In this document: one piece after another, positions 35,961 through 49,614 of the stretch | How positions within the stretch are numbered: the first letter of the stretch is position 1 | Layout of the letters: each line of letters begins with the position of its first letter | Assembly (NCBI GenBank): GCA_944470555.2 | Contig: OX104130.1 | Location: 67,895,160-67,959,159 of the forward strand | Reading direction: 5' to 3' | DNA: 64,000 nucleotides | From: Heterobilharzia americana | Lineage: Eukaryota > Platyhelminthes > Trematoda > Strigeidida > Schistosomatidae | The notes under the pieces: model-generated | Told to the model about the DNA's origin: nothing | Databases searched by the model: none | What the model saw: only the letters and a program-made list of their open reading frames with translations | Position numbers and translations under genes: made by a program

Positions 35961-38526
35961 ACTCTTGAAGATGAGGGATACGGTGGTCGTTATCTTTTTA
36001 ATATGTTTTGCGTGTGGAGCAGTTAAATAAGCAATCGTGATGCAAGATCTCGAAAAAAGAGTCAGGTAATAAACTTTGCATTATCATGGGCGTTTTTCGT
36101 AATTCCAAGTCAAGTACAGTACAACTAACCTTAATTTAGTCAGATAAAAGAATCACACCAATCCACGAAGTCACTAAACGATGTTGCAAGGTGTAATAAT
36201 CCTCTGAACACTTTTTCTACGTTCTTTGTCGTTTTTTATGTCTAGATTTTCCAGTTGCTTACATGCATTATACTCTTCAACTTTTTCTCAATATTGAACT
36301 TTTGTTCGGCTGTTTCGGGTGAAGTTATGAGAACAAACGAAAATACTTAAATAAATTGATAGTCGAAGGTTGAGACGGTTCAACCCGAGTGATTCGCAAA
36401 GAGAAATCAAAAGGCCGGAAATTAGATGAGTTTATAGTATGTCGGACTGAAAACATTTATTAGTGAAAACGGACCTTATTTATAGAGTTTACAGTAACCT
36501 TGAAAGGCAAGGAACAATTAGTACATGTAAAGAAACAAGAGCCAATCAGAACGCAAGCACGTTGTATGAGGTCTGTTTCATACGCGGGAAAAAGAGCGCT
36601 AAGTAAAATAGTTCAAATATACTCAAACTGTAAGCATAGAATATAAGGGATATAGGCATCCCCAACAGTAACTTGTAGCTATATTACGTAATCAGACATC
36701 TCATTTATGGTTAACTTTCACGATGGAATTCTAATATATTTTCACCATCAGTCAGCTCGTGTAGCGCGTGATTATCCGTCGGTTGTTATACCTGTTGCAT
36801 TACCGCATAACAAACGATTGATGTAACTTATTGAAGTTGAAAATTTCAGTATCTGGGTCCCACCTTAGTCATTTGAAAGTTAATGATTTTCTATCTCAAA
36901 ACGAAACAGGGGGCGACAAAGTGGAACCTCAAAAAATGCTACCATATAATTTTCAGCAGCATAGAGAAAAAATCAACAGCAATAAGAAAGTAGAAGGGGT
37001 TGCGCAATCACGTGAAAATATCATGTTAGCAAAATGATCAGTGTGATAAGACCATCGTAATAATAACAAATGCAGTTAAAATAAAACGCTGGTCACCATG
37101 AGTAAGCATAAAATAAATGTATTAAAAATATTTTTGGGTAATATGAGGTGAAGGGTCACCAGTTACCACGTTAATAATAAATTGTCAACTATCTCCTTTT
37201 GAATTCCAGTTGAACTCATCGAATAGTGACGGCTTCGGCGATCCGAAGTAGACTCCAGGTCTTTCGTCTATTGACTACTATAAGGGATTTCATCGCATCT
37301 ACTTGATGTCACATAAGTTACGATCTATTGTATTATTAAACCAGAGTGGACATCTTAGATGTTGACTTTTCGTATGTGCTAGGTAAGCTTGATAGAAATG
37401 TAGTCGGAAAAAATGTCGGAATCTTTTCAGCAAAACAAAATAAGTAAGAACAGTTGAGCAGCAATATGTTTAAAACCTTAAGAAACAAAGGATGTCATTG
37501 TAAACGATTTTGAAACATGACGTCTACAATCTTTAGTTGTTGATTCCTCAAACTTCTCTCTGCATGATTCAAATCAAGAATGGATGGATTCATTGTCTGA
37601 GACTATGTTTTAGTTTATTCAATTCCAACTGTCTTGACATCAGCCGCGTTTTACTTCAGTAGGAATCACTGGTTACGATAGACTGCTGTTGTTCAGAAGG
37701 TGTAACTAAGTCTCTGAAGTGTTTATGCTCTGATTAAACAAATTAAGTTTCTCTCCTAACGTCAGCATAGCTAGCTCACTGGATAGACTTCCATGGGAAA
37801 TCAGTAATGATCAGATATCCATACTCCCATCGTGTCTTTCAGTTTCAGTGTCTGGTTAGCTGAAACACTTGGCTTTTAAGCAATATGTTCAGGGTTTGAA
37901 CTCACCTCCGCCTACTTTGGCCTGGATAACCGCGGTTGTATTACAAATTTTGAATGAGTGTTGCTCATTGTCTAATACCCCTTAGCCTGCACTCGACTGA
38001 GTTATCTTCATTTACACTATCACAATTACAAAGCAGGTGACAACAATACCCTGGTAGTAAACGGGCCTTACAGTCTTCCTGTAGAAGATTGACGTCTATA
38101 ATTCAATTTTGAAAAGATGCTTACAACCTACCTGATACATTCTACGTTGTTGTCTAGAGCTGTACTAGCATTAGCAGACCGTCAGTTACCCTAAGTCATA
38201 CTTTTGAACCCATTTCAACCTACTTTTGTCTTGTTAGTTGAATATTATCATATGTGTTTGTATGCATTTCATACAGTTTGCAGGTTTAGTACAGACAGTT
38301 TGTCTCATATATATGCATAGATTGTATGCTACTGTGTTTATCTATTACTTGATTAGCTGGACTTTCTTTAACCTTTATACTATTATTTTAAGTACTAGAT
38401 ATGAATTCGTTTCTTTGTCTTTGAATAAGAAACAGTCGTTTTAGACAAATTTTGTTTTAAAAACGTATATATGTGTTATAGTATAAGAGAGACAATGTTA
38501 AAAGAATTATTAGTTGTACTCATACT
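35961..38526. other. intron stretch without recognised gene
   Basis: Nothing coding is recognised. The segment about 36340-36680 is less AT-rich and contains a CCAAT-like GAGCCAATCAGAACGC. A short open frame (36831-37037, plus) follows. That would suit a solo LTR or the 5' end of an LTR element, but I found no second LTR or pol motif. Confidence 0.3.
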
Positions 38527-38527
38527 A

Positions 38528-38564
<37 letters not shown>
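38527..38564. repeat. (TAA)n microsatellite
   Basis: About twelve consecutive AAT/TAA units. Confidence 0.95.
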
Positions 38565-39079
38565 GATATTTGCTCATAAAAAGTCTAATTATGCGGCCAA
38601 TCAACGTGAAGTAAGACGTTAGTAGTGTACAGCTTAGAAAATGCATTAGGAGACAAGACAACTATTCACCATTGATGTGTTCAGCATTCTTATTTCATCA
38701 TCGGTGTTGTATTTTTAGTGGCTGAAACAACTTGATATGATTTCCGTTTCATGTTTTCTCATTATTTAATTAATTAATTAAAAGGGAAGTAGTAGTTCTA
38801 CAATTATTCACATAAAATTTTATGCATCTATATATCTATTCAGTTGTGGGTTGAAAATCCTTTTATCATCAGCTACACTACTGTTGTTAGAGAAAATGTG
38901 GGGCTGTAACTATGTGGAATTTCATAAAATCACTTTATAAAAACCAGTTTCAGTCTAACATGAAACTTTTCTATGTATCAGTCTACACCAGTATTACGGC
39001 GTAACAGTACACTTTATCACATTTCACATCAACGCGTTAAAATACATCGGTTCTTGTTAAATAAGATGGTTGTATTTTA

Positions 39080-39637
39080 AAGGTTTGTGGGGATTTTATC
39101 GATTTCAAGTTGGTATTCATCGCTGACTGAAAATCAGTTGGAGAAACACCAAAAACCTGGGAGCACTGGACAGCTGTTTTGTTCTAATATGAGACCCCTC
39201 AACAGCGCGGACCCACTAACGCAATAGAGATGAGACTTTAAGGCGATGAACACGTTGCCAATGCGTCGAAGTCCAATAGTTCACATTTCCTTACTTGTAC
39301 CAGTTCATGACCTTCATCCATTGCTATCATTGAGTGGCTGTCCTCGCGTGACCAGTAGGGGAAACCAAATAGGACGCGAGGACAGTTATTCAATGATAGC
39401 ATTCGATGGAGGTCTCATCACATTGTAAACTGACAGGAGTAGGAAAATGTGAGTCGTTGGATTCCAGTCCAATGGACTGAGTGGTAACGTGTTTGTTGCG
39501 AAACCTGGAAGTTTTAGGTCCGACCCGTGGCAGAATCATGGACACTCACTGCTGACGAGTCCTATACTGGGACGAAACAGTTGTCAAGTGCTCATTTGTC
39601 CAATGGTCCTTCATCTGATAGTCCATAATCAATACCA

Positions 39638-39640
<3 letters not shown>
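39080..39640. repeat. HHR-B head-to-head palindromic element
   Basis: The left part (39080-39250) is HHR-B in minus orientation: TTTCAAGTTGGTATTCATCG, CAGTTGGAG, then a decayed ribozyme at 39163-39208. The right part (about 39430-39640) is the same element in plus orientation, ending in CATAATCAATACCAACTTT. The centre folds too: 39311-39349 pairs with 39374-39412 over 39 bases with about six mismatches. The plus copy keeps the tRNA-like part (ACTGAGTGGTAACGTG near 39477). Confidence 0.75.
39546..39591 (+). ncRNA. hammerhead ribozyme, near-intact (HHR-B)
   Basis: Core CTGACGAG, stem II GTCC/GGAC around a TATACTG loop, GAAAC, short stem III with AGTT loop, and cleavage triplet GTC. Stem I pairs over four bases (CACT/AGTG) after one G-A mismatch next to the cleavage site. 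All invariant core bases are present. Confidence 0.75.

Positions 39641-39641
<1 letters not shown>

Positions 39642-39690
<49 letters not shown>
39642..39690. repeat. (TA)n microsatellite at the 3' end of an HHR-B element
   Basis: About 24 TA units beginning directly where the HHR-B tail ends. Confidence 0.97.
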
Positions 39691-39692
<2 letters not shown>

Positions 39693-40204
39693 TTTCTATT
39701 AAATAAAATGAATTGTGTTTCGTTAAGTAGCGAAGATAATGTTTGGGTATAAGTAAATAGTTCACATAACATTAAGAGGTAAAACTCAATTTCTTTCGAT
39801 GTTTTTATTGTCTCTTCGAGCTTGGCGATATAGAATGATCATTTTAAAATTTATTTACAAGTTGCATGGTCCATAATGATATTTGTCAAAGTTAAATAGT
39901 TTAAGAGGTTTATGGGGATTTATTTATTGATGAATACCGACTTGAAATCATTAAATATTTTTTCTTACTTAGAGATTGTCATGTGATTGGGGTTTCCGTT
40001 GGAAACTATCCAATTGTAAGTATAAACTGTGACCTCTGATCTAGAGTTTTCACTAATCAAGTTAAAATAACTTAATTACTGGATGGCAGTTAAAAAATCA
40101 TTCAACTTTGAAATTCACTTACGAGGTAGACAAGGAAGAAGAAGAAGAATTAGCTGTTGGATTGGAGGGTAAAACGAAGAACACATGGTTGTTAATATAC
40201 TACC

Positions 40205-40968
40205 GTCTACAAGAAACCGACACATTCTAACAGGTATCTAGACTTCAGATCATCTGATTCGATGTCAATTAAGACAGGTTTAGTCAAATGGTTAGATAAT
40301 AGAGCTAGAAAAGTCACTGGTCAGTCTAAGTACTGAAACGGGGAATTGAAACATGAAGGAAGCGTTACTAGTTACTAATTATCCCCTACCGTTTATTAAA
40401 AGATACGTACGAACAGATAAAAAACAAGATGATAACGGTAATAAGATTGCGGATAATAACGAGAACACGAGTGGAAAGAAGTTTAAAACTTCTATTGTGT
40501 TACCATGTAAGGAAAGAACACCAGAAACTTTACGTAGGATTCTCAACAAGGCTGGAAATAGGGTGACATTTCAATGTACAAACTCATTTAGAGATAAGCT
40601 TTGTCGGCTTCAGGATCCGATAGATCCAATTACGCAAAGTAATCTAATCTACCGAATTTCGCGCAATGACTGTGAGATCAAGCACATAGGTCAAACTAGC
40701 CGATCGGGGTCAGTTAGAATAGCCGAACATACGAATTTGTCTAAATATAGAATAACAGACCTAAATAAGATCAGTAATCTAGAAAATCACTCCGCTATTG
40801 CAATACACGCACTAACACAACCACACAATGGAGTGGAATAAAACCACTATACTCAAGTTCAATATGATTAGATGGAGAGAGAGATTGCTGATTACTAAAT
40901 CTTTGTTCATTGAATCAGCACCCAACACATATAATAGAAATGACGCAACACCTATACCAGAGATATAG
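40205..40968 (+). mobile_element. Penelope-like element relic, C-terminal GIY-YIG part
   Basis: The main frame (40353-40841) carries the pre-endonuclease segment (KTSIVLPCKERTPETLRRIL, FRDKLCRLQDPID). The GIY-YIG-like segment follows: LIYRISRNDCEIKHIGQTSR, then RIAEHTNLSKY and AIAIHALTQPHNGVE. A stop separates it from the tail frame ending FIESAPNTYNRNDATPIPEI (40966-40968 stop). The order matches the relic at 15870-16970, with which it shares the upstream 'SIKTGLVKWL'-like stretch. The RT core is absent, so this is a 5'-truncated copy. Confidence 0.8.
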
Positions 40969-41499
40969 AAAATTTTGCTATCAATAAAAACAACTCATAT
41001 AAAGTGACATAACCATAAAAATCAAATGTCGAAAGTAGTGTGATCACACATTGATATGATTATGATCACTGATATTTTATGCTCTAATCGTCATCAAGTA
41101 AATAATACTAGGTCACTGTGTGTTATAAATCAAATAAACAAATCTAATATGGAATTTTGAAATACCCCTATATGTATGACTCAATCTGTAAATAAAATTT
41201 GCGATGAAAGCTTCACGATTAAACAACCCAGCTCAGGGAACACAATACAACCAAAACTCACCATTCAGTTTTTCGTACGCTGGTTCATCCAATTCAATAA
41301 ACCAGGTGTGCCCACAGAAAACCTACATGGATAAAGCATTATTTAAATTATCATAGCTTTCGTCCTGTTCAATACAAGTGAGTGTTAGTTAGATGCCTAT
41401 TCAGTAGAATTCAACAAATATGCATAGATGATACTTTGAAAGACGGGACAGTAGCATTGTTGTAAAGTAACTAAACTATTCGTCAAAATTTATTAGTCG

Positions 41500-41890
41500 G
41501 CACAAAGTGGCCGGAGTAGCGAAGTCTGGTCTTCACTTTTTCCCGAAGAAAGATGTTTTCATCAGTCTTCTGTATAAATGTGACTCTCAAGGCACAATCC
41601 GTAACCAAAAACTTAACACTCTGCTATGCATCTAGGATCGGATTAATAGAAACCACCGCCCGAACCCTTACAATAGGTGAATGGCTGTGTCACATCCTAT
41701 TGCATCTACCAATTCAAATGTACGTGTGGTGACAAGTATATCGAAAGGATGCATATATCTATGCAATTACGGATGTCGGAGCATATTCTAAAGGGGCTTT
41801 TAAAGCAATAGAATCACTTGAATCCATGAATATTGATAGCAGTCATTCACATTCCTCATTGAGGAATAGGATCGGCATCTCTGTGTCCTT
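41500..41890 (+). mobile_element. second-type Penelope-like GIY-YIG fragment
   Basis: With frame changes the plus strand gives HFFPKKDVFISLLYKCDS near 41535-41590. Near 41690-41800 it gives IYQFKCTCGDKYIERMHIS and RMSEHILKGLL, a CxC-containing GIY-YIG module. This differs from the CDxC-less type at 40205 and resembles the relic at 56740-57318. It is short and broken. Confidence 0.55.
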
Positions 41891-42695
41891 TTGATCTACT
41901 TATGAAACGCGTTGAGGATGGATCCTCAAATCCGTAGAGGTTTTAGCTATCAAGAAGTTCAAGCCATGTTTACATGTCCAAAAATAGTTCGTTATCATGA
42001 TAAACTTTCCTTGGTTGAATTCAGCTCTGAAACGAAGGTTGATGTACTATTATATTTCCTCGGTTGATTTCTTCTGTAATTTTGGATTCCATTTAGCCCT
42101 ACTATTTGACCTATTTTCATAATCTCATCCCATATCTATTTAGGAAAAACTTTATATAAATACTTATGATAAGTACATATGATCAGATTGTTTGAAATAC
42201 GCTGTGCAAGTGCATTACGCGATACATACAAACTACATCTTCTTATTGTTTTATTGAAGTTTGTAAAGGGAACTAGTTGTTTTAATTAGTTTCAGTAACC
42301 GGTTACATACATTCAGATACTCTGTGAACTGAAATATTCTAGTGTTTAAATCACTTTGATACAGCTAGCCAGCTCTTTAGGTCAACTCAAGTGGTTTCTA
42401 ACTACTAATCCTGTTCACTAATAAAATTGAAATACCACCTAGCTGAATTATTTACAAATAATCCTTTAACCTAGTGCAGTTTTTGTATTTACCTTTGTGT
42501 TATGCATCATTCAGCGTCAGAAAAAAGCAATCACAAATGTGTATGGTATCATTATATCACTTAGTAGTCAACTCTTTAAAAGGTGATTGGACATTTGTTT
42601 TTCTGATTTGTCAAAAACCATTTTTGAAATATAAAAACTAAAACTTTACTCCGGTGTGAATTTCACGTTATTTTCATTCGCTTGGCGTTTTCCTT

Positions 42696-43560
42696 TTGAG
42701 GTTAAGTAAATTGTTCTCTCTGGTTAGGTGTGGGTGTGATTATGACTCTCTTCTAGACACGGTGTATCCGCTCCATGGTTATATATTAAAGCGTCAGTAT
42801 GAAGAACCTCTACACAGCGCCATAATGTGTTGCTGGCTCGTGAAAACCGGGGATTATGGGTTGAGCCTAGTTAAGTTTGCGTATGACAGTGAGCCTCTTC
42901 GTGGCCCCATCTGTATATCAACCGATGCACCATCAAGTTGACTTGGCGATGAAATCCACTTACGCAAGATCATTGGCACCGATCTCCAAAGCACGGATGG
43001 TTTCGTTAGCCGTCATGCTTCCATCCAGTGAAGTGGGAACAATATAACCGAGTAGTGAGGTGAATCCACCCTCCTAATTCCGGTAGTGATTGTTGAAGCA
43101 GTCCACATAGGCGGATGGAGTTTTATCTTCTGAAAGCAAATAATATTCGGTCCGTAATCCCGTTGGGGTTGACCCTAGCCTTATCTTTGTGCAATAACCC
43201 CAAAGGAGTCACCACTGTAACCGTCGACACTATGGATTCACGTGCCAAGCCTCCTAGGACAACTTATTTCGGGAAAGGTGAGCTGTTCTGTGGTTCGCAA
43301 GGTTGTGGAGACTTAAGTGAGACATGTCATACGCACAGCTTTCGACTGGGAAGCGAGTATGTTCAACGAAGCCATTACCCGGCGAATGTGAATGGGTTGA
43401 AGCCTGGCGGTTCGGAGGGTTCTGAGAGAACAGTGATCAGTCTGAGTGTTAACAAAATACTCTGAAGGTTTGTTCTCTTCCATATGAGTGTTTCTTTCTC
43501 GGCAAGGGGAACGATCCAGTAGGCTTGCGTCGGAACTTCCATGAGTCTGAGGGCCGGCCT
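42696..43560 (+). other. GC-richer block with two open frames, unidentified
   Basis: Base composition is clearly less AT-rich than in the surrounding intron. Two plus-strand frames lie here: 42696-42941 (81 codons) and 43115-43465 (116 codons, with KPPRTTYFGKGELFCGSQGC and a Cys/Gly-rich centre). I recognise no domain. A repeat of foreign composition is more likely than a nested gene, but I have no second copy in this window to prove it. Confidence 0.3.
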
Positions 43561-46500
43561 AGAATTTAGAGCTGGGCCAATAATTGGAGTGAAACTTTAG
43601 TAAGCTCCATGCTGTTTTAATTAATACCAAAGTGAAATTGTTATGTGATAAGATTGCCCAGATCCTCATCAGGAGCTTTAAATCCCCGAAGCTTTTCACC
43701 AACAATCGTTTTGCTATGAAGTTCCTTTGAAAGCCATGTGAATCTATGTGTAAATACCAGATTGGTTGAAGAGACAAAATGAACAGGATATGTCGTCTTA
43801 GAAAAGCCTAGAGATAGCCAAGGCCATGTATATAAACTGTCGTATTTTGTACATATTTCGACATTTCTATGCTCCCTCTGTTATTTTACCGCCTTTTCTA
43901 TTTTCCGAGGAACCTGAGCGACTATCAATGATGAAACCTATAGTTTATTCTTCAAGTATCCATTCTCATACATACAACCAGATATTAAATCTATCTCATT
44001 GGTTTGTGCGATCTACTTGTAACCAGTGGGTTGCTGACTCGAACTCCACGATGCATGTCAAACTATAAGGTGTCACAATTCTTTGCACCATGTCTATGGT
44101 ACACGAACTGACACTTGGTTTCTGCGTTACCCTATTGGCATGTATATGGAAGCATATTTGGGGCTTTTTAAGTCAATTTAGCTTCATTTTTTTTAACAGC
44201 AAGCGAGATTTCACCTTTAGGATTTGAGAATTCAGTGGAAAGTTAAGAAAATCACAGAATTTATGCTTATACACTGCTAAGAATTAACAAGTGTGCAAAT
44301 TCTGAGTTTTATATTGACCAATAATGTATTCTATGTAAGTTACTATAGCAGTTACTTTCAATCATATACTGTCTGTATGTAGAGCTTTTGAGCTATCCAA
44401 TTATCATTGTTATCACATAGTTTGTTTTTATTATTCTTTCCATTTGTGAATGAGTTATTCCCGTCTAATCTAAGCATTTCCTACATTAACTTGAGTTGTT
44501 TATGCACTAACACATGTATGCACACAGAATAGCCAATGATTTATTATCTGTTAACTGTTTTCGATGACTAGGAGAGTTAAGTGGAATATATAATAAAGTT
44601 GATTTCACCGAAGGAAAAAATGATATGCATATTATAATATATTTGAGGAGACAGATAACTTTTTACCATGGAAGATTCTTGTGGGTGTAGTATTTTCCAG
44701 TTGACTGCACACTAGTTATAGTCATTTTCTTATCTATGTAGAAATATGCTGTTAACGAATTTTGCATTACTGAGTTTTCATCAACTTTGTATACAGGTAA
44801 CGTACGTGGGCGCGTATGTATATGATTGTTTTTTGCATGCTACACAGCAAATCAAAGTTATTCGTGTCCATTTACTCTTCCGCTTAGAAACTTCTGTGAT
44901 TGGTCTGTTCATACTTACCTTGAAATTTCCCTCCAATTATATTTTAGCATACAATTGTATGTGTGTACATGTCCTAAATGTAAAACATCTTCACTTGGTT
45001 ATGTATCAGTAAGTGTAGCTACGTTAATTCCTATATTTCATAATTATGTTGGTCTTCAGTGTAGTGTAGTTAGTGTGATGGTGAAAAAGTGAGTAAAGCA
45101 GCGCCTGAACTAGGGAAGTGATAATAGACAATTTAAATGTGGGGTAATTGAGATTTACTTGGGTGTAATACTCATTCAGTTTTTTTCGTTTTTGTACTCA
45201 ATGTGCACATGCAGGTATATATATGTGCATCCATGTACCCATGTACAAACAAAAACAATGAACTGTAAAAGAATAATAGTAACTGAGTAGAAAATGGTAG
45301 GAAGTGAAAGAGAAAATGGGAAGGAATCAAAGCTCTTGTCTGACATTGAATCTGACTGAGTTGGAAAATAAGGATATCTAGTTTCTTACTACTGTAGCAG
45401 AGATGCTGTTATGAAATTCAAGAATTGAAATCCTCTGCCTATATTACGCTAAATATATGTATATATGAAAAAAAACAGTGTATGAGTTATCTCTTCCGTA
45501 CTCATTGCTTCATTTAATTTGTCTTCATTAAATACACGATATTGTGGAAATACGAGGAGGGAAAGTAGGACATTAAAAATAAGTCTGTGCATGAAGCAAA
45601 AAACTTTCTTAGTTTCTATCCTTTGAAACTACGCTAAATTTCCCTGTGTTGCTTTGTTCACTTTCATATCAGTATTCTTTTCTGTCTTCCTCTTCTTCTT
45701 CTCTTCCTTCGGTGAATTATTTATTAAACTAAAATTATACCTATAGATGTAGATAGATATGTATACCTTTGCAATCTATGTTTCTAGTACTTTTATGATG
45801 TAAAGTATAGGAGATATTTTGAATTCCCCACAGTGTATATAGTGTTTCCAATGTTATCTTGGTTTCTATGGTTTTAACTAGTTTATTTGTTCTCCAATCA
45901 TGATTTCTTTCCGTTTTATTTCTTTTAAATTGAATTCTGTTTAGTACAAAAGTGACCGACTTATTTTCGACTGTTTGAAGAGAAACTGATATAGTACTTT
46001 TAACATAATACTGTTACCTGCTACCTTTCAATGTTCTCAGAAGGTTCATCAAATTGACGCAATCATGAAGTAGTTGGACATTTCTGAATGTTTCTTTTGA
46101 AACTTTTATTTTCACATACATCTTCCAGTATGTATTTTGAACTTCTTCGTAGAATCAGTATCGATAAAGTGGCAATATTCTTTATCTTTCTTGTTATGGT
46201 ACTGAGGTTTCCTTAGAGGTAAAACAATAGTATGATGATACTAGTATTTCTTCTGTCTTCATGACTTTACTTTGCAAGATGTATGTTTATTAGAGGATAT
46301 GCTCTGTCGAAATAGATCCTTTCTACAGTGTTCTTATTTCAGACACATTGCTTTCAGAATCTTACAGCATATATTGTAATTTTATTATGTGTCACGCCTT
46401 ACTCTTCACAAATGTATTCAGAAGCTAGCATTTGATTATCAACTCATTACTGTTGTATTCATCCTCAACTGAATAAATCTACTGTCAGGCTTATTCCAAC

Positions 46501-46594
46501 GTCGTAGCATGAAACATTTTACACTTTGACATTGACATATTCTGTATTTTGAGATAAGTATACACTACACGGTGTAATTTGTAATTTGATGCAG
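43561..46594. other. AT-rich intron stretch, nothing recognised
   Basis: A partial family C SINE-like B box (GCTGACTCGAACTCC near 44032) is the only repeat-like signal. Short open frames at 43826-44068 and 44746-45092 overlap in different frames and look like chance. Confidence 0.35.
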
Positions 46595-46870
46595 TGCGCT
46601 TCAAACGGCCTGGTGGATAACGCTCTGGTGTTTGAAGCAATCGATACTTGGTTCGAGTCTCACTGGAAACATCACTCACTGGGGTATAGGTACATCCAGC
46701 TAACGAGTCTTAAATAGGACAAAACGCATGTTATGGATTCCAATGCTAGTCAGTAGCAAGCAGATTACAACATAAGGGATACTCATGGAGTTTCACGACA
46801 TCCACATAGGAGTTCATTGACCAACAGAGATCTGACAATTCGACCCAGCATAGCATCGAGAGATTAGAAG
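46595..46870 (+). repeat. SMalpha-type repeat with mutated hammerhead
   Basis: It has a well-preserved tRNA-like head, with A box ACGGCCTGGTGGATAACGCT and B box GGTTCGAGTCTCACTGG. CATCACTCACTGGGG follows. The ribozyme at 46694-46738 has its core changed to CTAACGAG and GAAA changed to AAAA. The tail has CCACATAGGAGTTCATTG. The head is the clearest SMalpha promoter region in the window. Confidence 0.75.
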
Positions 46871-49614
46871 TATCAAAGAATGCTGTTTAGTTGTTAGGAA
46901 ACCATGCTTCATCCTAAGAAATTACCTATTTGAGGATATGTTTTATGTGAAACAGGAATCCACATACTAACACGATATTTCACTTTTCTACCTTCAAAGG
47001 AACAAAAACACTCAGTAGTGAATTGGTTAAGAGTCGTATGACTTCATTTCGTTATTAACTAAACGTAGTAACTAGGTGTAGATGCATTATTGTAATCAGT
47101 TGGTTAGATTCGTTTTATCTATGAATTAAATTATCTATGACATTGCATTTGCCTTCATTGAGTGAGTAGTAACCTTATATCATTGAGAAATTCCCTCTAG
47201 TCACTTAAATCTCCATATGCGTAAAAAAAAATCGTCTTTAAGTTTTCTTACTTAGCTTACTTAGTTTATTTGTTTACAAAATGAGCCTATAAACCTAAAA
47301 TGCAATGAAAGTTCGAGAATGAAATATGTATAAGGATATATATATATACTCCATATAGAGAGAATTCTCGATAGCCTAATTTTAGTTCATGAGACAACGT
47401 GAATCGTTGAGCGGAAGATTTGAATGGTGTAGTTGAACATTAATTTCAACAGCGATACTGTTTCCATATGTTATCGTTTTACTAATCTTAACCATTTTGT
47501 TAGTTTGTAGTTTCATATATTCCTCACTTTTCTGTGTTATTACTATCGTTTTCTCCTCTCTATATGTGAATCTTGTGTTTCTGATGTTTATTTTTATGTG
47601 TGCACACTAATATTAGCGATAAAAATGTCATCAGCCATGAGATCAGTATCATTTGTGTTTTGTAGACACATCAGTGTATACTGTTTCGAACCAACTTGTT
47701 ATACTTTGCACAGTAGCACAGAGGGAATAAAAGAATATACCTAGGAAAATACTGGGATAGACTGTAAGCGAAATAACACCAGAGTAAATAAGTTTTTGAT
47801 AGTTGGTAGAATATTCAGAATGTTAAAGATAACACAGAGTCGGTATGACATGAAAATCACTGGGATCGACTTTTATCTGTCATAATAGATCCTTACGAGA
47901 GGAATTGAGAGCCAAACGTCGGGTAACCAATTCATGCGAATATTCAAATCCTGTAAGAAGAAGGAGGAGGTGCAGTCTGACTGATGTAAGTCTCTGACTG
48001 TGACTTTAACATACCGTGATACAGTTTCAAATCTTCAAGAGGACATACTTTTCCTCAAGGGCTGTGATATAATTCACCTACTTTATAATCTAAGAGAAAT
48101 GGGTTGTATCATGAGTTCTATAATAACTAATGTTCAGCGTTTAGCACATTATTCTTCTGCATTTATAGTTATTCTACTAGACAAGAGTAGAAGCAACTGT
48201 AAACTTTAACGAGTACCAAATCCTCCTTGTGATTATTGTGGATAGTGTTAGTGTGTGAAGATAACGTTTGATTTATTTTATTCTTCTTATCTTATTTGAT
48301 TACTACTAAGACGTATTTGATCAATTCGATGTTGTCTTACCTACCACATATTGCATATGTACCGCTTTTTAAGTAAGTACTATATATATATATATATATG
48401 GAATGATCAGTATTTTAGTCTTTTCAACTGTTCACAACCTATATTATATGCGCACACATGCGCTTTTGAACTATTCAGTACTAGTGTTTGTATGTTTATA
48501 AAATCGTTTATGTTCGTTGAAATAGATCAATATAGTTGAATTTCTTGAATTTATAAATGTTCAACTTTTTCTTTGGAATGAATATTCAACTGTATAGTAT
48601 ATATTACATACATTATTAGGTTATAGTGTTATTAAACGTATTATCTATTTTCCTTACCTAGGTTACTTACATGTATGTGATCATTGAAAATTCTTTTAGT
48701 CTATCATACATCATTTATGTCGATGAATTTATACTTCACATATCTCGTGTAAACGATATGATGTCGATGTTAATGGTTTATTGTAAAGTTTGTGATTATT
48801 AATGGATAAAACTGTACATATTCATTTCATGTTGAAGCTGTTTTTGATAATGATAAAAGTCGATATATCACATAATAAATAATAATTTCTTTTGTACTAT
48901 ATTGTTATATGATAGAAGTAGGAGAATATAAAGTTTTAGAACTCATACATTGAAACTTGAACCGCCTATTCTTAATTTTGAATTAAAGTGTACACTATTA
49001 AACAGTATCAAACTGAGGTCAAACAGTTATTCAATACTCTCTGGTTTCTAGAAACCCTCTGGTCAACATTACTCCGTAAGAAGAAGAATTCCTTCAAATT
49101 AGTTCATCATTGTTTCCTTGAAGAAGTTTTGCTCAAAAATAAAATAATTAGACTTCATTTATTTACTTATATTCATCTCTTACATGTATCTATAAATAGT
49201 TGCTGATTTTACGTGTTTGTTAGACTACGATAAGCTAAAACTGTGTAGGTGGATTTCAATAATCTGAGCATTCAACTTTCAAGCAATGGATTTTCGATTA
49301 ATATCCTACCGTGCCTACTTCACATTGAGTAACTGGATGTAATCATTAACCCAAGGATTTTGGTGAACTATGGAGTAAAACATTGCCAATATTTACAAGC
49401 AATTAAAATTACTTGAAAATAAATAAACCTAGAAAGTTTGCTTTATATTGCGGTTTTTTTTAATTCTTAAACATTTAATTAACAATTTTGATTATTAACT
49501 GTTGAAATAAAAAATTTCCCAGTCACCTCTGAATGCATAATCAACAATTAGAAAGAAATAATAATTTATCATTCATTCATGATAGAAAACCTTGTTGTTT
49601 GTTTCTGCCGTCTC
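46871..49614. other. AT-rich intron stretch, nothing recognised
   Basis: Contains small TA runs near 47337-47348 and 48380-48399 and scattered short frames. No repeat family member, RNA or exon-like block is seen. Confidence 0.35.

Noticed and set aside
36340..36720. Possible solo LTR with a CCAAT-like element
   Set aside because: Composition and the following short frame are suggestive, but I could find no second LTR, terminal TG...CA pair or pol motif.
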